Part shown: positions 27,173 to 37,382 of the stretch, one piece after another
How the letters are laid out: each line of letters starts with the position of its first letter
How positions within the stretch are numbered: position 1 is the first letter of the stretch
Origin: Sisyra terminalis
Lineage: Eukaryota > Arthropoda > Insecta > Neuroptera > Sisyridae
Length of the DNA: 64,000 nucleotides
Direction of reading: 5' to 3'
Assembly: GCA_958496175.1 (NCBI GenBank)
Contig: OY292279.1
Location: 16,120,001-16,184,000, forward strand
Made by a program: the position numbers and the translations under genes
Notes under the pieces: generated by a model
Seen by the model: the letters and a program-made list of their open reading frames with translations, nothing else
Told to the model about the DNA's origin: nothing
Database searches by the model: none

Positions 27173-27706
27173 TTAAGATGTATAACTTTGAATAATATTC
27201 ATGCCTACGGACGTTTTGTCCCATATACTAAGATCAACGGGAAATTCGGTCGCGAAATGCACATAAATTTTGTTGAGTAAAGTTGAGGAAAACATAAGTT
27301 TCAATATTGATGCACATTTTGGAGCCAATTCTTCATACTGGTCCTTTTCCAGCGATTTCACTGATTTGCTTGCCGTACTGCGAATAAAAAACTCAAATCC
27401 TTTAACTTTTCCACCATTTCTGTCCAACAGATCGGTGATCTCCTACGTTTCCTGTTTCCTGTATCATTAATTATTCCATGGTTTGAAGCTCGATATATCC
27501 AAAAAGCTCGAGGATTTGTTAGGAAATTCATATGTTTGTGAAGAGAGTACCTTAGTAGCTTTACTTCGTTTATGATGGAAATATTTGTTCTTCTGGTCAT
27601 CCATGAGATTCACAACATTTTTTTCATCATTAAACCATTCATATCGTGAATATGGTCCAAATCTTTGAAACTTGCGAATTTTCCATAATTTGAATAGTTG
27701 CATCAT
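27173..27706 (-). pseudogene. Possible decayed coding sequence, unrecognised
   Basis: Three overlapping minus-strand open frames succeed each other as if one protein had been broken by frameshifts: 27706..27467 (starting MMQLFKLWKIRKFQ), 27600..27358, and 27427..27173 (with FEFFIRSTASKSVKSLEKDQ and LAPKCASILKLMF). The last block is loosely like the BESS/MADF type of short helical motif, but this is weak. Codon content is richer and less low-complexity than in neighbouring DNA. It could be an old processed pseudogene or chance. Confidence 0.25.
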
Positions 27707-29084
27707 TGTAGATTGAGCTACTTCAAATGCTTATATAAATTATTGAAGTATTTTTCAAGTAATAACATTAAAAGACCCATAAATAATATTTGTATGAATA
27801 TCTAGTCAATAGAAAATACTTATATATTTATGCATTTTTTTCAATTTAAACTCATAATAATTTTATTAATATTTAAAATAAAAAAATTGATAGTTTTTTG
27901 ACCAGAATTAACAAAATTCTTCAATAAAAATACATAAAATTGAATGGAAAATACTTTGTATGTGAACTACAATGTTATATATTTTGGTATAGCTGCGATC
28001 CATTTGAAATTCATAAGAAGCATTTCATGATAAATTTAAAAATCAAAATTTTCGAATAGCATGAAGTTTTTGACACGTGACTTTGTTGTTTAGTTATACA
28101 ATTTGTAGACCTTGTCGACTACGAAATATTTTCCCTTGAATTTCCCAGCATAGGACGACCGTACCCTCATATACCACGTCTTCGTCCCCATCACCATCTT
28201 GTCGGATGAAATCTTTCGCGAAATGTTGTAAAAACCGTCAATTGGTCGTAAAACGGGGATCGGGCTGACATAAATTTCAAAATAAAATCAATTCATCGAA
28301 TGTATACAGTCGCTCGAAATTCCATACAGAGAATTGTTCGCCACTATTTTATAAATCATTGTAGCTGGGATAAAACAACAACAATAAAAAGGGAATTTCG
28401 GTCGACATTTATTTACTCATATTTTCTATTCAATGCGGTACGAATACAGTCTTTTATAACTCTAGGAATATTTAAATACTACATTTTACGACCGGATCAA
28501 CCTGTAGGAAACGTTATACGCTTCAATAGATAACGTACATACGCCGTCATGGTTAATTTAAAATTTTAATTCACTCCAAAATTATTTTTCACGTTTTCGT
28601 TCGTTTTTGAATATTAAATGAAGCGTTTCATAAAATTAAATTATACATATTTTATAATATAACAAAAATATTTTTGGGAAAAACGATTTTTTGAAACTGG
28701 TAAAAACCTTTTAATCGTTAAGTACCTACTTAAACAAATATATAATCTTTTTACTTGAATATAAAATTACTATTCCAAACAGAAGGACCTTAGAGTACTA
28801 AAATCAGTAAATCTTTAATGTTTTCCTGAAAAGAAATATAAAAACTAATAAATTTCATAAGAAAATTTCTAATAATCTTATGTTCATTTATTGAGCATCT
28901 TTTACCTTCATTTTTAACCAACATTTACCTTAAACAGTAAAATTAATAAAATAATTGCTCCAAGTAAGGTCAGAACCATAAAACCTTTTAATTGCGTGTA
29001 TTGAAAACCTATGTAAATTACTTTTTAGGGTACCGCGTTTGATGTCATTTCCCAAGCCAACCTACACGTAGGCAACCATCAACG

Positions 29085-29465
29085 TTTTTTCTAAATCTAC
29101 CCCTGGCCTTTATAATACGGAAAAGCTCCTCCACATTTTATGCCGACTAGGCTGTTTATTTTCATCCAAATATATTCTTCTTTTTCCTTCAACATGCCAA
29201 TCGTGCTATGATCATTTCCCAGAACTCATATTTAGAATTCCATACTATTTACTCGAAATATTTGATTTTAAGTCGTTTTATGATAGCAATAACGACCTTG
29301 TCCTTTTGCAGTTGACATTCAAGGCTATCATTCGTTGCTCAAGTTGATCAAGGGATTCAAAAGATATGACGGTATTCCCATATCTTGAAAACTTCTAATT
29401 GATTGATCGTAGAAACTTTTAGAGTTCGGAATTCCGGATGAACATTGATACCTGAAACCACTGAA
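29085..29465 (-). pseudogene. LINE reverse transcriptase C-terminal fragment (RTE/R4-like)
   Basis: Minus-strand translation, with frame changes, gives NQLEVFKIWEYRHIF, then DKVVIAIIKRLKIKYFE, then KYEFWEMIIARLAC and RKKKNIF. This follows the order of the tail of endonuclease/reverse-transcriptase proteins of insect LINEs (family pattern EAFEMWxYRRML, LxxIKRRKLxYLGH, NExYxLLxLIIxGK, GxRxxSWLxNL). Stops and shifts show it is dead. The exact clade is uncertain; it is distinct from the jockey fragments in the window. Confidence 0.65.
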
Positions 29466-30068
29466 CATATAGATAAATGAACACTTTTAGACTTTAACAG
29501 AATATTTAGATGAACGCTTAAGAATTAATCCAATAATTTTAATTTTAGATTTACTTAAAATTGAAAAGAATAGGCCCTGTAAGTTTATATTGGGCATAAA
29601 TTGAGCTTTAAAACCATTTAAGATCAACGCTTTCTATTTCGAAAAATGAGTACGTTTTTATATCCGAACCATTTATAATTCGATCATTATCGCTAGATGG
29701 CGGATCATTATTCCTTGTATTTCATATAAGTGTATTTTTCAAAAAATTTAGTCACCAAAGACAGGGTTTTTTCACTTCATAGGAGACCAAAGACATTATT
29801 CAAACTAAAAATGGTTAAATATTATTTGTGTATAATTTATAAAGGTATGTAGTTTCAAATCTTCAAATCTATTCTGCACTGTAACATAGAAAATGAATTA
29901 ATTTATACTATTAGAACTACTGTCAATTTATTCATTATATTGATGGTGGTTTCCATAATTTTTGCAACTGTTAGTTTTTGACTAGTGTTGACTAGTGTTA
30001 GCATCTTATTATTAGTTTCATGATTATTATGTTCTCTTTTTCGCTCGTTATTTACCGTTCCTTTATAA

Positions 30069-30426
30069 CTACTAAGTAGGGATTTCAATCCCACACTGTT
30101 TCCAATCCCGCGGGATTTTTACCTGATTGACTTTGTAACAACGGGATCCAGGGGATTCCCGAAATCTCCCCTAAAATTGAACTGGATCCCGCTGGATTGC
30201 GGGATCCCACTTTGCTGGATTGCAATACCTAACGGCAACGTCGCTCGTAAAACGCGTCGCTGAGTAAATTAAAGGCGGCAATTTGAATAAATTTGCACCT
30301 ACTGATGCTTGCGGATTCGCATTGTTGATCCGCAAGATATTGCGGGATTCCGCAGAGCCTAAAATTCAGCTGGATCCCGCTGGTCGCGGAATCCCACTTT
30401 GTTGGATTGCAATCCCTACTACTAAA
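30069..30426. mobile_element. hAT MITE, 342 bp
   Basis: The element 30077..30418 has ends TAGGGATTTCAATCCC and GGATTGCAATCCCTA. Flanks CTACTAAG and CTACTAAA match at 7 of 8 positions, an 8 bp hAT-type duplication. The interior is rich in GGGATCC and CGGGAT motifs repeated in both senses, like transposase-binding subterminal repeats. GC content is far above the neighbourhood. Confidence 0.8.
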
Positions 30427-30435
30427 GTCTTAAGT

Positions 30436-30568
30436 AGCTCTAGCGATAATAAAAATCCATATTATCAGGAAATATTGAAAATTAGCTCGATACAATATTT
30501 AAACCCAACACCTACCAGTTTTGAAGCGGCCACCTAGGCCACTCGGCCACCAGAAGGCTGCTTATTAC
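30436..30568 (-). repeat. tRNA-derived SINE, copy 3 (minus strand)
   Basis: On the minus strand it reads TGGCCGAGTGGCCTAGG (A-box, 30539..30549 on plus), then CCGCTTCAAAACTGGTAGGT, GTTGGGTTTAAAT (B-box-like) and TTTTCAATATTTCC. This matches the copies at 18249 and 55755. It sits ten bases from the end of the hAT MITE at 30418. Confidence 0.7.
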
Positions 30569-30624
30569 TTGTTGGCAAATAAATGATCTGAGCTTCAAAT
30601 TAATACCTTGTAATAAAATAATGT

Positions 30625-30734
30625 ATAATAATATATGTCTTATGAGACTCAATTTCTTCTTTATTACTAATATATAATATATTCTTTATTAGTAATAAAG
30701 AAGAAATTGAGTCTCATAAGACATATATTATTAT
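30625..30734. repeat. Perfect 48 bp palindrome with 14 bp loop
   Basis: Arms 30625..30672 and 30687..30734 are exact reverse complements over 48 bp. The arms include GTCTTATGAGACTC and TTTCTTCTTTATTAC. There is not a single mismatch, which is striking in a region where other inverted repeats have decayed. The loop is AT-rich. Confidence 0.97.
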
Positions 30735-31485
30735 CCATTAAGTTATTGTTACTCGGAAATAAATAAAATACTTATTAATATCTTGTACTTTAATAATTTA
30801 CTAAAGTAATAAGTTTTCATACTTCTTCTCTTTTCTTAGTATAATAATAGATATTGCATTTATTAAGATAGGGAAAGATAGGGAAGAATATAAACCAAAT
30901 CAGGAAAACCAAAGTTTGCTTATTTTTTTAATGATATGAAATGCATCTTGTCGTTAAATTAACCATTCTTACAATATTTGATAATCTTTATTTGTAATCT
31001 TATGAGAGTTTAGTTGATGATTCTTAAAAATATTTGAAAAAAAACATGATTTGGGGACAATAAAGTTCTATTTGATTTTATTAATGACATGAAGAAGGCA
31101 GATTTTGAGATTAAGAAATGCAGGTAATGTTACACACAGTGCAAGGAATCCTCGGTAAAAGACAAAAATTTGAAAAATTTTAAAATTGATTTGTATCAAA
31201 CAATTTTATAAATTTGAGTGCCCTTTTCTACGTGATTTAAAAGACGAAAAAACCAATGAATACTTGAAGAATTTTAAGTTATCTTTCGGCAAAAATGGAA
31301 ATTATTTTTCTAATTGTAATACTTAGTTTAACCTGAGACTAATACTCGCATTGAAAACAATAAGAAATCACGAGCAAAAATTAACAAGACATTTCTGATG
31401 GTTTATTGAAAGATTTATCCTTTTAATTTATGAATGCAAAACTTCACGAGAGCATATCTCCATTTCCATAACTTATGCATGTAAC

Positions 31486-31760
31486 TTGTACATAAAAAGT
31501 CATAAATTTTCCCCCAGAGAAAACCTGAATTTAACCACACGGAATGCTGCTTCATCCCCGTGCATGCCACGTCAGTCAGAGCGAAGGAGCCGAGATCTTT
31601 CTCAATATTTACCTAGAAAATTCGAAGTAAGTCGTATATTTGAAATCAGTCTGATTTTTTTCCGTTTTCTTCCCATTCAGTCTCATCGTTTCCAGCATTT
31701 TATTTCTTTATTTTTCGCGCGCATAAATTATTCACGTTGATGGGTCTGGTCTAGTGGTTA
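31486..31760 (+). other. Less AT-rich island, possible exon or conserved element
   Basis: An 84-codon open frame (31486..31740, containing SPCMPRQSERRSRDLSQYL) overlaps a CpG-containing island and meets a donor-like GTAAGT at about 31626. No domain is recognised and there is no acceptor partner, so an exon is only a possibility. A tRNA-A-box-like TGGTCTAGTGGTTAAG follows at 31748 but has no B-box. Confidence 0.25.
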
Positions 31761-32247
31761 AGTCCTCGTATGTTTGTTACATCATCGTGAAAATTTTAGA
31801 TGCAATGTCGTATGCAACGTTGAAAATGTGCAACGACCGCTTAAGAACTAACACGGAAATTCTTTATTTCGCTGTGCCACGTGACGCAACAGTATTTGTG
31901 GTGCCTTAGTCGATCTGTTTGCATTTTATTTATTAACCGAATTGGGGAATTTGTTTCCGTTTTAGAATTTCAAATACGTTCACTTCTAATAGATCTCATA
32001 TGGGTATTGTCGTATATATCTATATCGTATGCCACGTTGAAACGCCTTCATTGTTTTACTGAATATTTATTTTATTCTCTTGAATTGTCGAAGAAAAATC
32101 GATTTACTTTTTTAACCGAACGTTTTTCCTATTGAAATATGTTTAGGTAACTACCTTACATTTCTTAAATTACCTTCCAATTCAATTTGAAAACATTGAT
32201 AAATATGTTATTTATTTCCGAGTCACAATTAATAAACTAATGAATAA

Positions 32248-32508
32248 TTTATTGACATTGTCAACTTATACACAAATTTCCCTGTTGAAGAAACAATCAA
32301 AATTGTGGAATATAATCTAATGACATCAAAAAAATATAATTATATTATTGTAATCAACGACATAATGAACTTCTTAACCACTATCTTACAACAAAACTAT
32401 TTCACTTTCAATCAAAAATTTTATTTCCAAAAGGAAGACTTGGCCATGGATTCCCCTTTATCAGGACTACTAGCTGACATTTACATTAATCACTTTGGAA
32501 ATAAATAA
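32248..32508 (+). pseudogene. Penelope-like element RT, N-terminal part
   Basis: An open frame carries reverse transcriptase motifs of Penelope-like elements: IDIVNLYTNFPVEETIKIVE (palm motif A region, Asp kept), then ILQQNYFTFNQKFYFQKEDL and AMDSPLSGLLADIYINHF (family AMGSPLSGLLADI). It stops at 32506. The catalytic YVDD region is displaced to 34895 by about 2.4 kb of inserted DNA. The 5' part of the element is missing. The AMG to AMD change is unusual and fits decay. Confidence 0.88.
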
Positions 32509-32520
32509 GAAAACATTTCA

Positions 32521-32696
32521 GGTTGTTTAAGATCGGTTTTTTTTATTTAATATTTTTTAATATTCAAATTAGCTACGTTTCGTTACATTTTTTTTTTTGT
32601 GATTCAAGAAGCCTGATGAAGTTACGATACGTAACGAAACTTAGCTAATTTGAATATTAAAAAATATTAAATAAAAAAACCGATCTTAAACAACTT
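32521..32696. repeat. 66 bp inverted repeat enclosing a hammerhead-like core
   Basis: Arms 32521..32586 and 32631..32696 are near-perfect reverse complements. The left starts GGTTGTTTAAGATCGG and the right ends CCGATCTTAAACAAC. The loop and inner right arm hold CTGATGA at 32613. The block interrupts the Penelope-like reverse transcriptase and resembles an inverted, truncated 3' end of such an element. Confidence 0.88.
32613..32645 (+). ncRNA. Hammerhead-ribozyme-like core A
   Basis: CTGATGA (32613..32619), then a perfect 6 bp stem II (GTTACG 32621..32626, CGTAAC 32630..32635, loop ATA), then GAAA (32636..32639). Downstream AGCT could pair with AAGC upstream to form stem I. Stem III is not self-complementary here (ACTT), so activity is doubtful. 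Hammerhead motifs are known in Penelope-like element terminal repeats. Confidence 0.6.
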
Positions 32697-32799
32697 GAAT
32701 TGTCTTCTTATTTAATAAAACCTGAGATCTGAATTTTATTATCTATTACTTGAAAATAAAAATATATTATGAACAACACCTACAAAAATAAAATAATAT

Positions 32800-33880
32800 A
32801 TTATTGATAGACATCGGATTATATGCACTATCAAAATGCCAAAATGTGCATTCAAATATGCCATAAAAATGGGCAAAATATGCAAAATTAAAAAAGCATT
32901 AATTTTTTGAATTTAAGTTTATTTTCACATTATATTTATCTTAACATTTATAATTCTTCTGTACATATGTACAGTACTGAACTTCTTCCAAGCTGTCAGA
33001 CCTATTCTCCAGAAATTTTCAGTGTATATTTGAGTGGAATCCTGAATGGTTTAGATCCACAATTGGGCCACATAGGTGAAATAATAGAAAAGCTAAAAAT
33101 GAACTTTCGACGTCAATTTGCGTTACCGGATAGAATTTTAAATTTAGCGGAATTTTCGGAGATCTCTTCAGAAGTGCCGTTGATAAATGCATCAATTTTC
33201 TTTATTCCTTGAGGACGGGGGTTTTTACACAAAACTGCATTTAATTTGCCACGAATCCATTGCAATAGTTAACTCGAAAAGGCGTTATTCTGTTTAATCA
33301 TTTTTTCGAATATTTCCATGGACTTGCACCGAGGAATATTTCTAGCTTCACAATTGCATCGAGCATACTTATCGCTGAAATGTGTTGCATTAAGTAGAAT
33401 ATATTTTGTTGATTGAAGGATTCTCAAATACCCGCTGGCTTGAATTGATTGCAATAGTGTCTGATCTTTCAAATTTTCGACCTACTTCTTTTATGGTTTC
33501 GAAATATTCAGCATAAAACAGCAAAGCTTTCTACCGAACATCCCAGCGTGTTAAAATTGATTTTGGGGGTAGTGTTACGTTTCGTAGTAGCTCTTTATAT
33601 GGTTGTAGTCGCCATAGTGCTTTTAAAAGCCCTTTTTTGTAAAAGAAATTAATTTATTGACTATCCCGAGCTCGTTTCTGATCTTTTCCGCAACTTGATA
33701 TAATCCGTGGGCTAGTCAGGTGATATGAAGTAATATTGGGTACAATACTTTCAGAGCTTGACGTAAGGGGGACGTGTCGACGGCATAATACCGGAAAAAA
33801 AAACAAAGTATGCAATAACGCTATAAAAATAGAATTATATCCATTTGCATATAATGCATAATCCGATGTCTAATTATGGA
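32800..33880 (-). mobile_element. hAT-family transposon, decayed, copy 2
   Basis: The element 32808..33872 has ends TAGACATCGGATTATATGCA and ATGCATAATCCGATGTCTA. Flanks ATTATTGA (32800..32807) and ATTATGGA (33873..33880) are an 8 bp duplication with one mismatch. It is the reverse complement of the copy at 5191..6307 and lies inside the DNA that splits the Penelope-like reverse transcriptase. Confidence 0.87.
33119..33694 (-). pseudogene. hAT transposase fragment (pseudogene), copy 2
   Basis: Minus-strand counterpart of 5423..5996: it begins with the same VAEKIRNE-type block at 33694 and runs to the LPDRI-complement region near 33119. Stops and frameshifts interrupt it. Where copy 1 and copy 2 differ, each keeps some family residues the other lost, so both derive from an older intact source. 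Confidence 0.65.
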
Positions 33881-34869
33881 AGATATGTAGACCAGGGGGG
33901 TCTAACTCTTATGGCAGACTTTGTTCCCAAATCTGAAACTTAGCCTGGCCAACTAGAGATGGCGCGGAAAGCAATATTTCTAGTTTTAAATGATACAGAA
34001 CTGGGGTAAAAAATAGAAGGTTGGTAAAAGTAAAGATGTTGGTAGTAGTGAAATAATCTGAACGAACTTTTTCATTTCAAAGTAAAACTGACGCTCTTAA
34101 CAGCTGTCGATCTTAATTATTTGGAATCGCATTTTTTCATCGATTTTCATTGTCGCGGTCTTCCATTATAGGAAACGTATGTATCTTTGTAGGCAGTGTT
34201 GTATGTTTTATGTTAAAAAGTCACCACAATCAAATACATTTTTTTACTTCTCAAGATTATTACAAAGGTATGTATTTATTTAGTAGCTAAGACCCACTGT
34301 TTTGTGGCAAACCCAAATATGTTTGAAATTCAAACTCGGGATTTACTACCTACTCTCATTGGAATTTTATTTTTTTAAGTGAATTAAATTTGTTTCAGTA
34401 ACGATTCGACGATTTTTCTAAGTCGTCGCAATTCATGGCAATCGAGAAGGATAATTTCCAGGATTTAGCTGTCATTTCCAAATTAACGTATTTTGAAGTA
34501 TACTTTAACATGTTGTCTGTAATTTACTTCAATTAAAGGAAATTGAACAATGTAAAATTTAAACTTATAATTATTACTATTTCTAAAATCATTGTCCAGT
34601 TTTCTGTATTGATCATATTTCGTTTTAAGCAATTTAACATTTTCAATGCTTAGTAATGTTATGTTTTGTATTTCAATTTTTGTAAATAAAATGTAACTTT
34701 CAATCAAATTTTCAATTTTCTATATAAAATATTTCAGGAATAAATTAAATTTGAAAATGGCGCTTAAATCCAAACTGATTAAAAGAAGATATCGTTATTA
34801 TCGGCTGTGCTACTAAACTAGCGCCATCGGTAATTGGCCAGAAGAAGTAGACCTTTTGGAGGAACAAAA

Positions 34870-35340
34870 AATTAACATTGAGTTAGCCTCCCATGATGTA
34901 GACGATACTTTTATATTATTTTACTATTATGACTACTCGACAGATTAACAATATGGTTTCCGATCTGAACAAAATTAACCAGAAAATAAAATTCACTTCA
35001 GAATCCGAACTAAATGGAACAATTAACTTTTTAGACACAACGATCACCAATGAAAATGGAAAGTTGTTATACAATATATACAAAAAACCAACAACTACGA
35101 ACACAACCATTCATAAAACATCATTTCACCCATGAAATAAAAAAATGGCAGTTTACAACAGTTTAGTATACAGAGCGATTAAGTTCCCTCTTAGCACTAA
35201 AGTTCGTGAAGAAGAATTTAAGATAATTAAACATATAGTCATTACTATCGGATACAACAACTCAATCGAAAACAAAATAATATCGAAATTTACTAAAAAA
35301 TCCATTCTTCCAACTCCACTAAAAGAAAACAAAAAAATAT
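34870..35340 (+). pseudogene. Penelope-like element RT, C-terminal part
   Basis: Starts with DVDDTFILF at 34895 (the RT catalytic YVDD box, Tyr changed to Asp codon), then shifts frame to TTRQINNMVSDLNKINQKIK, then LNGTINFLDTTITNENGKLL, NIYKKPTTTNTTIHKTSFHP, a stop, and MAVYNSLVYRAI with IIKHIVITIGYNNSI. All are conserved blocks of Penelope-like RT after the palm. Two frame breaks make it dead. It continues the frame broken at 32506. Confidence 0.9.
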
Positions 35341-35412
35341 AAAATCAAACTTCAATAATATATTTAGTTTTACAATCGCCAACTTCCAAAAGAAAAATAA
35401 CATCAATATCGC

Positions 35413-36120
35413 ATTTTCAACACCGTAAACAAGTTGAGGCCAAATATTTTTTTTTTTAAAAACCGAATGCCAAAAAATTGCTCATGAATTGCTCTTTCGA
35501 AATACACAATTGCTCCACTGCTATCATTAATCATTAATTAATTAATTTATCGTAATTAAAAAACCAAAATTTAATTCACGATTATCTCTAATTACATGGA
35601 CTTATTTTTATTGTAATTGGTGCCAAAAAATTGCTCATCCTTTTTTCTATTTTATCCTTTTTTTTATTTTATAATTAAGCCAACAATATAATTTTGTTTA
35701 CATGGATGTGTACACATGTAACCTAATAAGTCACTATGGCTTGTCCTCATAAAAGCGGCAAGCAAATTGTCGCGCGACGATGACGTCACAATTATTACTC
35801 GCAGGCTTAAAGCCATAAAACAATTATTTATTTTATTAATTAATTAAAAACGATTTTATGAACAAAAAATTCATCATTATTATCAGAAAAAAGGATGAGC
35901 AATTTTTTGGCACCAATTACAATAAAAATAAGTCCATATAATTAGAGATAATCGGAAATTAAATTTTGTTTTTTTAATTACGACTAATTAATTAATGATT
36001 AATGATAGCAGTGGAGCAATTGTGTATTTCGAAAGAGCAATTCATGAGCAATTTTTTGGCATTCGGTTTTTTTAAAAAAAAAATAATATTTGGCGTCAAC
36101 TTGTTTACGGTATTTTCAAC
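35413..36120. mobile_element. Foldback/MULE-like element, 690 bp, 9 bp duplication
   Basis: The element 35422..36111 starts ACCGTAAACAAGTTG and ends CAACTTGTTTACGGT. Its inverted arms of about 215 bp include GCCAAAAAATTGCTCATGAA and ATTGCTCATCC blocks. It is flanked by a perfect 9 bp repeat, ATTTTCAAC (35413..35421 and 36112..36120). Nine-base duplications with long arms fit MULE-type elements. It sits in the Penelope-like element; removing it plus one repeat copy joins codons in frame across the site. It encodes nothing recognisable. Confidence 0.9.
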
Positions 36121-36520
36121 AAACAACAACATAATTAAAATTCTTTAACCATTGGAGAACAATCAAATTACAACGAAAAATAAAACCGGAATATATAAAA
36201 TTAAATGTGGTTCCTGTGAAAAATTCTACATTAGCCATATTGGTAGATCTTTCGAAACAAGTTATAGGAACATACATCCAAGAAACCTACTTCAAAAACA
36301 ACTTTAAATTTTACAAAACACCTTTATAACAAAAATCTTCAATGCTTAAATTTCGAAAAAAAATTTAGGCCACTACATATTTGCAAGAAAGGATCACATA
36401 TGAACATCCTAGAAGAATATGAAATATTAAAGCTCACAAACTGGATCCAAATAACATCCTTAACAACAAACTATATTAAACAAACAACCTATATGAAATT
36501 TGTTTACAACTAACAAAATA
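36121..36520 (+). pseudogene. Penelope-like element GIY-YIG endonuclease domain
   Basis: Contains KTGIYKIKCGSCEKFYI (GIY at 36188..36196, YIS at 36227..36235 in place of YIG), then GRSFETSYR, a shift, and HICKKGSHMNILEEYEI. These are the catalytic and C-terminal blocks of the GIY-YIG endonuclease joined to Penelope-like reverse transcriptases, with the CGSC cysteines kept. The last YIG Gly is Ser and several frameshifts are present. Upstream (35345..35421) lies the linker with NFQKKNNINIAF. Confidence 0.9.
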
Positions 36521-36532
36521 ATCATTAGATAC

Positions 36533-36575
36533 CTGATGATGACAGCCAAAAGCTGTTGAAACGCGTCGTAATAAA
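36533..36575 (+). ncRNA. Hammerhead-ribozyme-like core B (Penelope-like 3' end)
   Basis: CTGATGA (36533..36539), stem II GACAGC/GCTGTT with CAAAA loop (36541..36557), GAAA (36558..36561), then CGCGTC. ACGCGT is self-complementary, the layout expected of hammerheads with a very short stem III that act as dimers, with predicted cleavage after the C of GTC (36567). The next GTA can pair with TAC upstream of CTGATGA (stem I). It lies just after the GIY-YIG domain, where such ribozymes occur in these elements. Confidence 0.75.
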
Positions 36576-36624
36576 GACGAAATTAAATTAATTTGAAAAC
36601 TTAAATAGTTCAATTAAGGTACAC

Positions 36625-37382
36625 AGTCTAGAAAACGGATTAGATAATCTATATTTGAATTACTACCATTAAGTAGTCTGAACCTTTATTTAAAAAAAAA
36701 AAAGAAGTTGCAATGCATTTTCTTTAAAATATAGCGACCATCGTTCACGATGCAAGAACTAAAAAAAATCAAAATATTCATGAATATATAATACTAAAAT
36801 CCTGCTTTGGAAATTTCGAATTTGAAAAATGGAAAATTGAATTAAAATTTTAATGAACAAAAAGTTTATTCGCGTATAGCGTACACAACCGTGAGTGCTA
36901 TTTTTCCACTATATTGAACAAATAAATAGATGATAGCGTCGAGTTCATTTTGAGCTGCTTATTTGTATTTTTCTAAAAATCCACGATGCGAATTTTATTC
37001 GTATACGTAGGTAGGTACATCTACATTTGAAACATCGATGTTGAACATCGAGGAGAGCTTTTTTTATTGTTTTAATGATTGGTATTTTATTTGTTTGAAG
37101 GAAATTGAAATATTGTTCGATAACACGAAAATAAAATACGAGCAAAAAGTGTATTCGGGGAATTGAACGCCACAGCTAGCGCGCTTTAATAGAATTGTCT
37201 CGTTTAAAAGTTATCAAAATATTGATATATTTTCCAAATAATAAAGAAATTACTGTATTCAATTTTTATGTTTTGAAACAGAAATGTAGCTATAGTTTGG
37301 TTTTTTTGTTGTAAATTGCAGTAAATATTTTATGTTATGTGAGATAATTTAACTAGCTACTCGTATATAGGAATTTTGTGGA
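36625..37382. other. Intergenic DNA, nothing recognised
   Basis: AT-rich, with a CATCGATGTTGAACATCGA block at 37034..37052 like the hAT-end debris at 56105..56197. No gene was recognised. Confidence 0.45.

Larger units (their letters stand above)
23341..29084. other. Intergenic DNA, mostly unrecognised
   Basis: No clear gene. Less AT-rich patches lie at 23560..23910, 24640..24720 and 28090..28550, with CpGs but no open frame of note. A 20-base A run is at 25651..25668. The decayed coding-like stretch at 27173..27706 and a hairpin at 24183..24212 are listed separately. Confidence 0.5.

Noticed and set aside
30283..30537. 84-codon ORF
   Set aside because: It spans the end of a hAT MITE and part of a SINE, so it is not a gene.
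31741..31815. tRNA gene-like start (TGGTCTAGTGGTTAAG)
   Set aside because: No B-box and no acceptor stem pairing; at most a decayed SINE head.
32907..33212. 101-codon plus-strand ORF
   Set aside because: It lies antisense to the hAT transposase remnant, which explains the open frame.
33886..33990. Possible further hAT end (CAGGGGGGTCTAACTC)
   Set aside because: No matching inverted end or target duplication was found.
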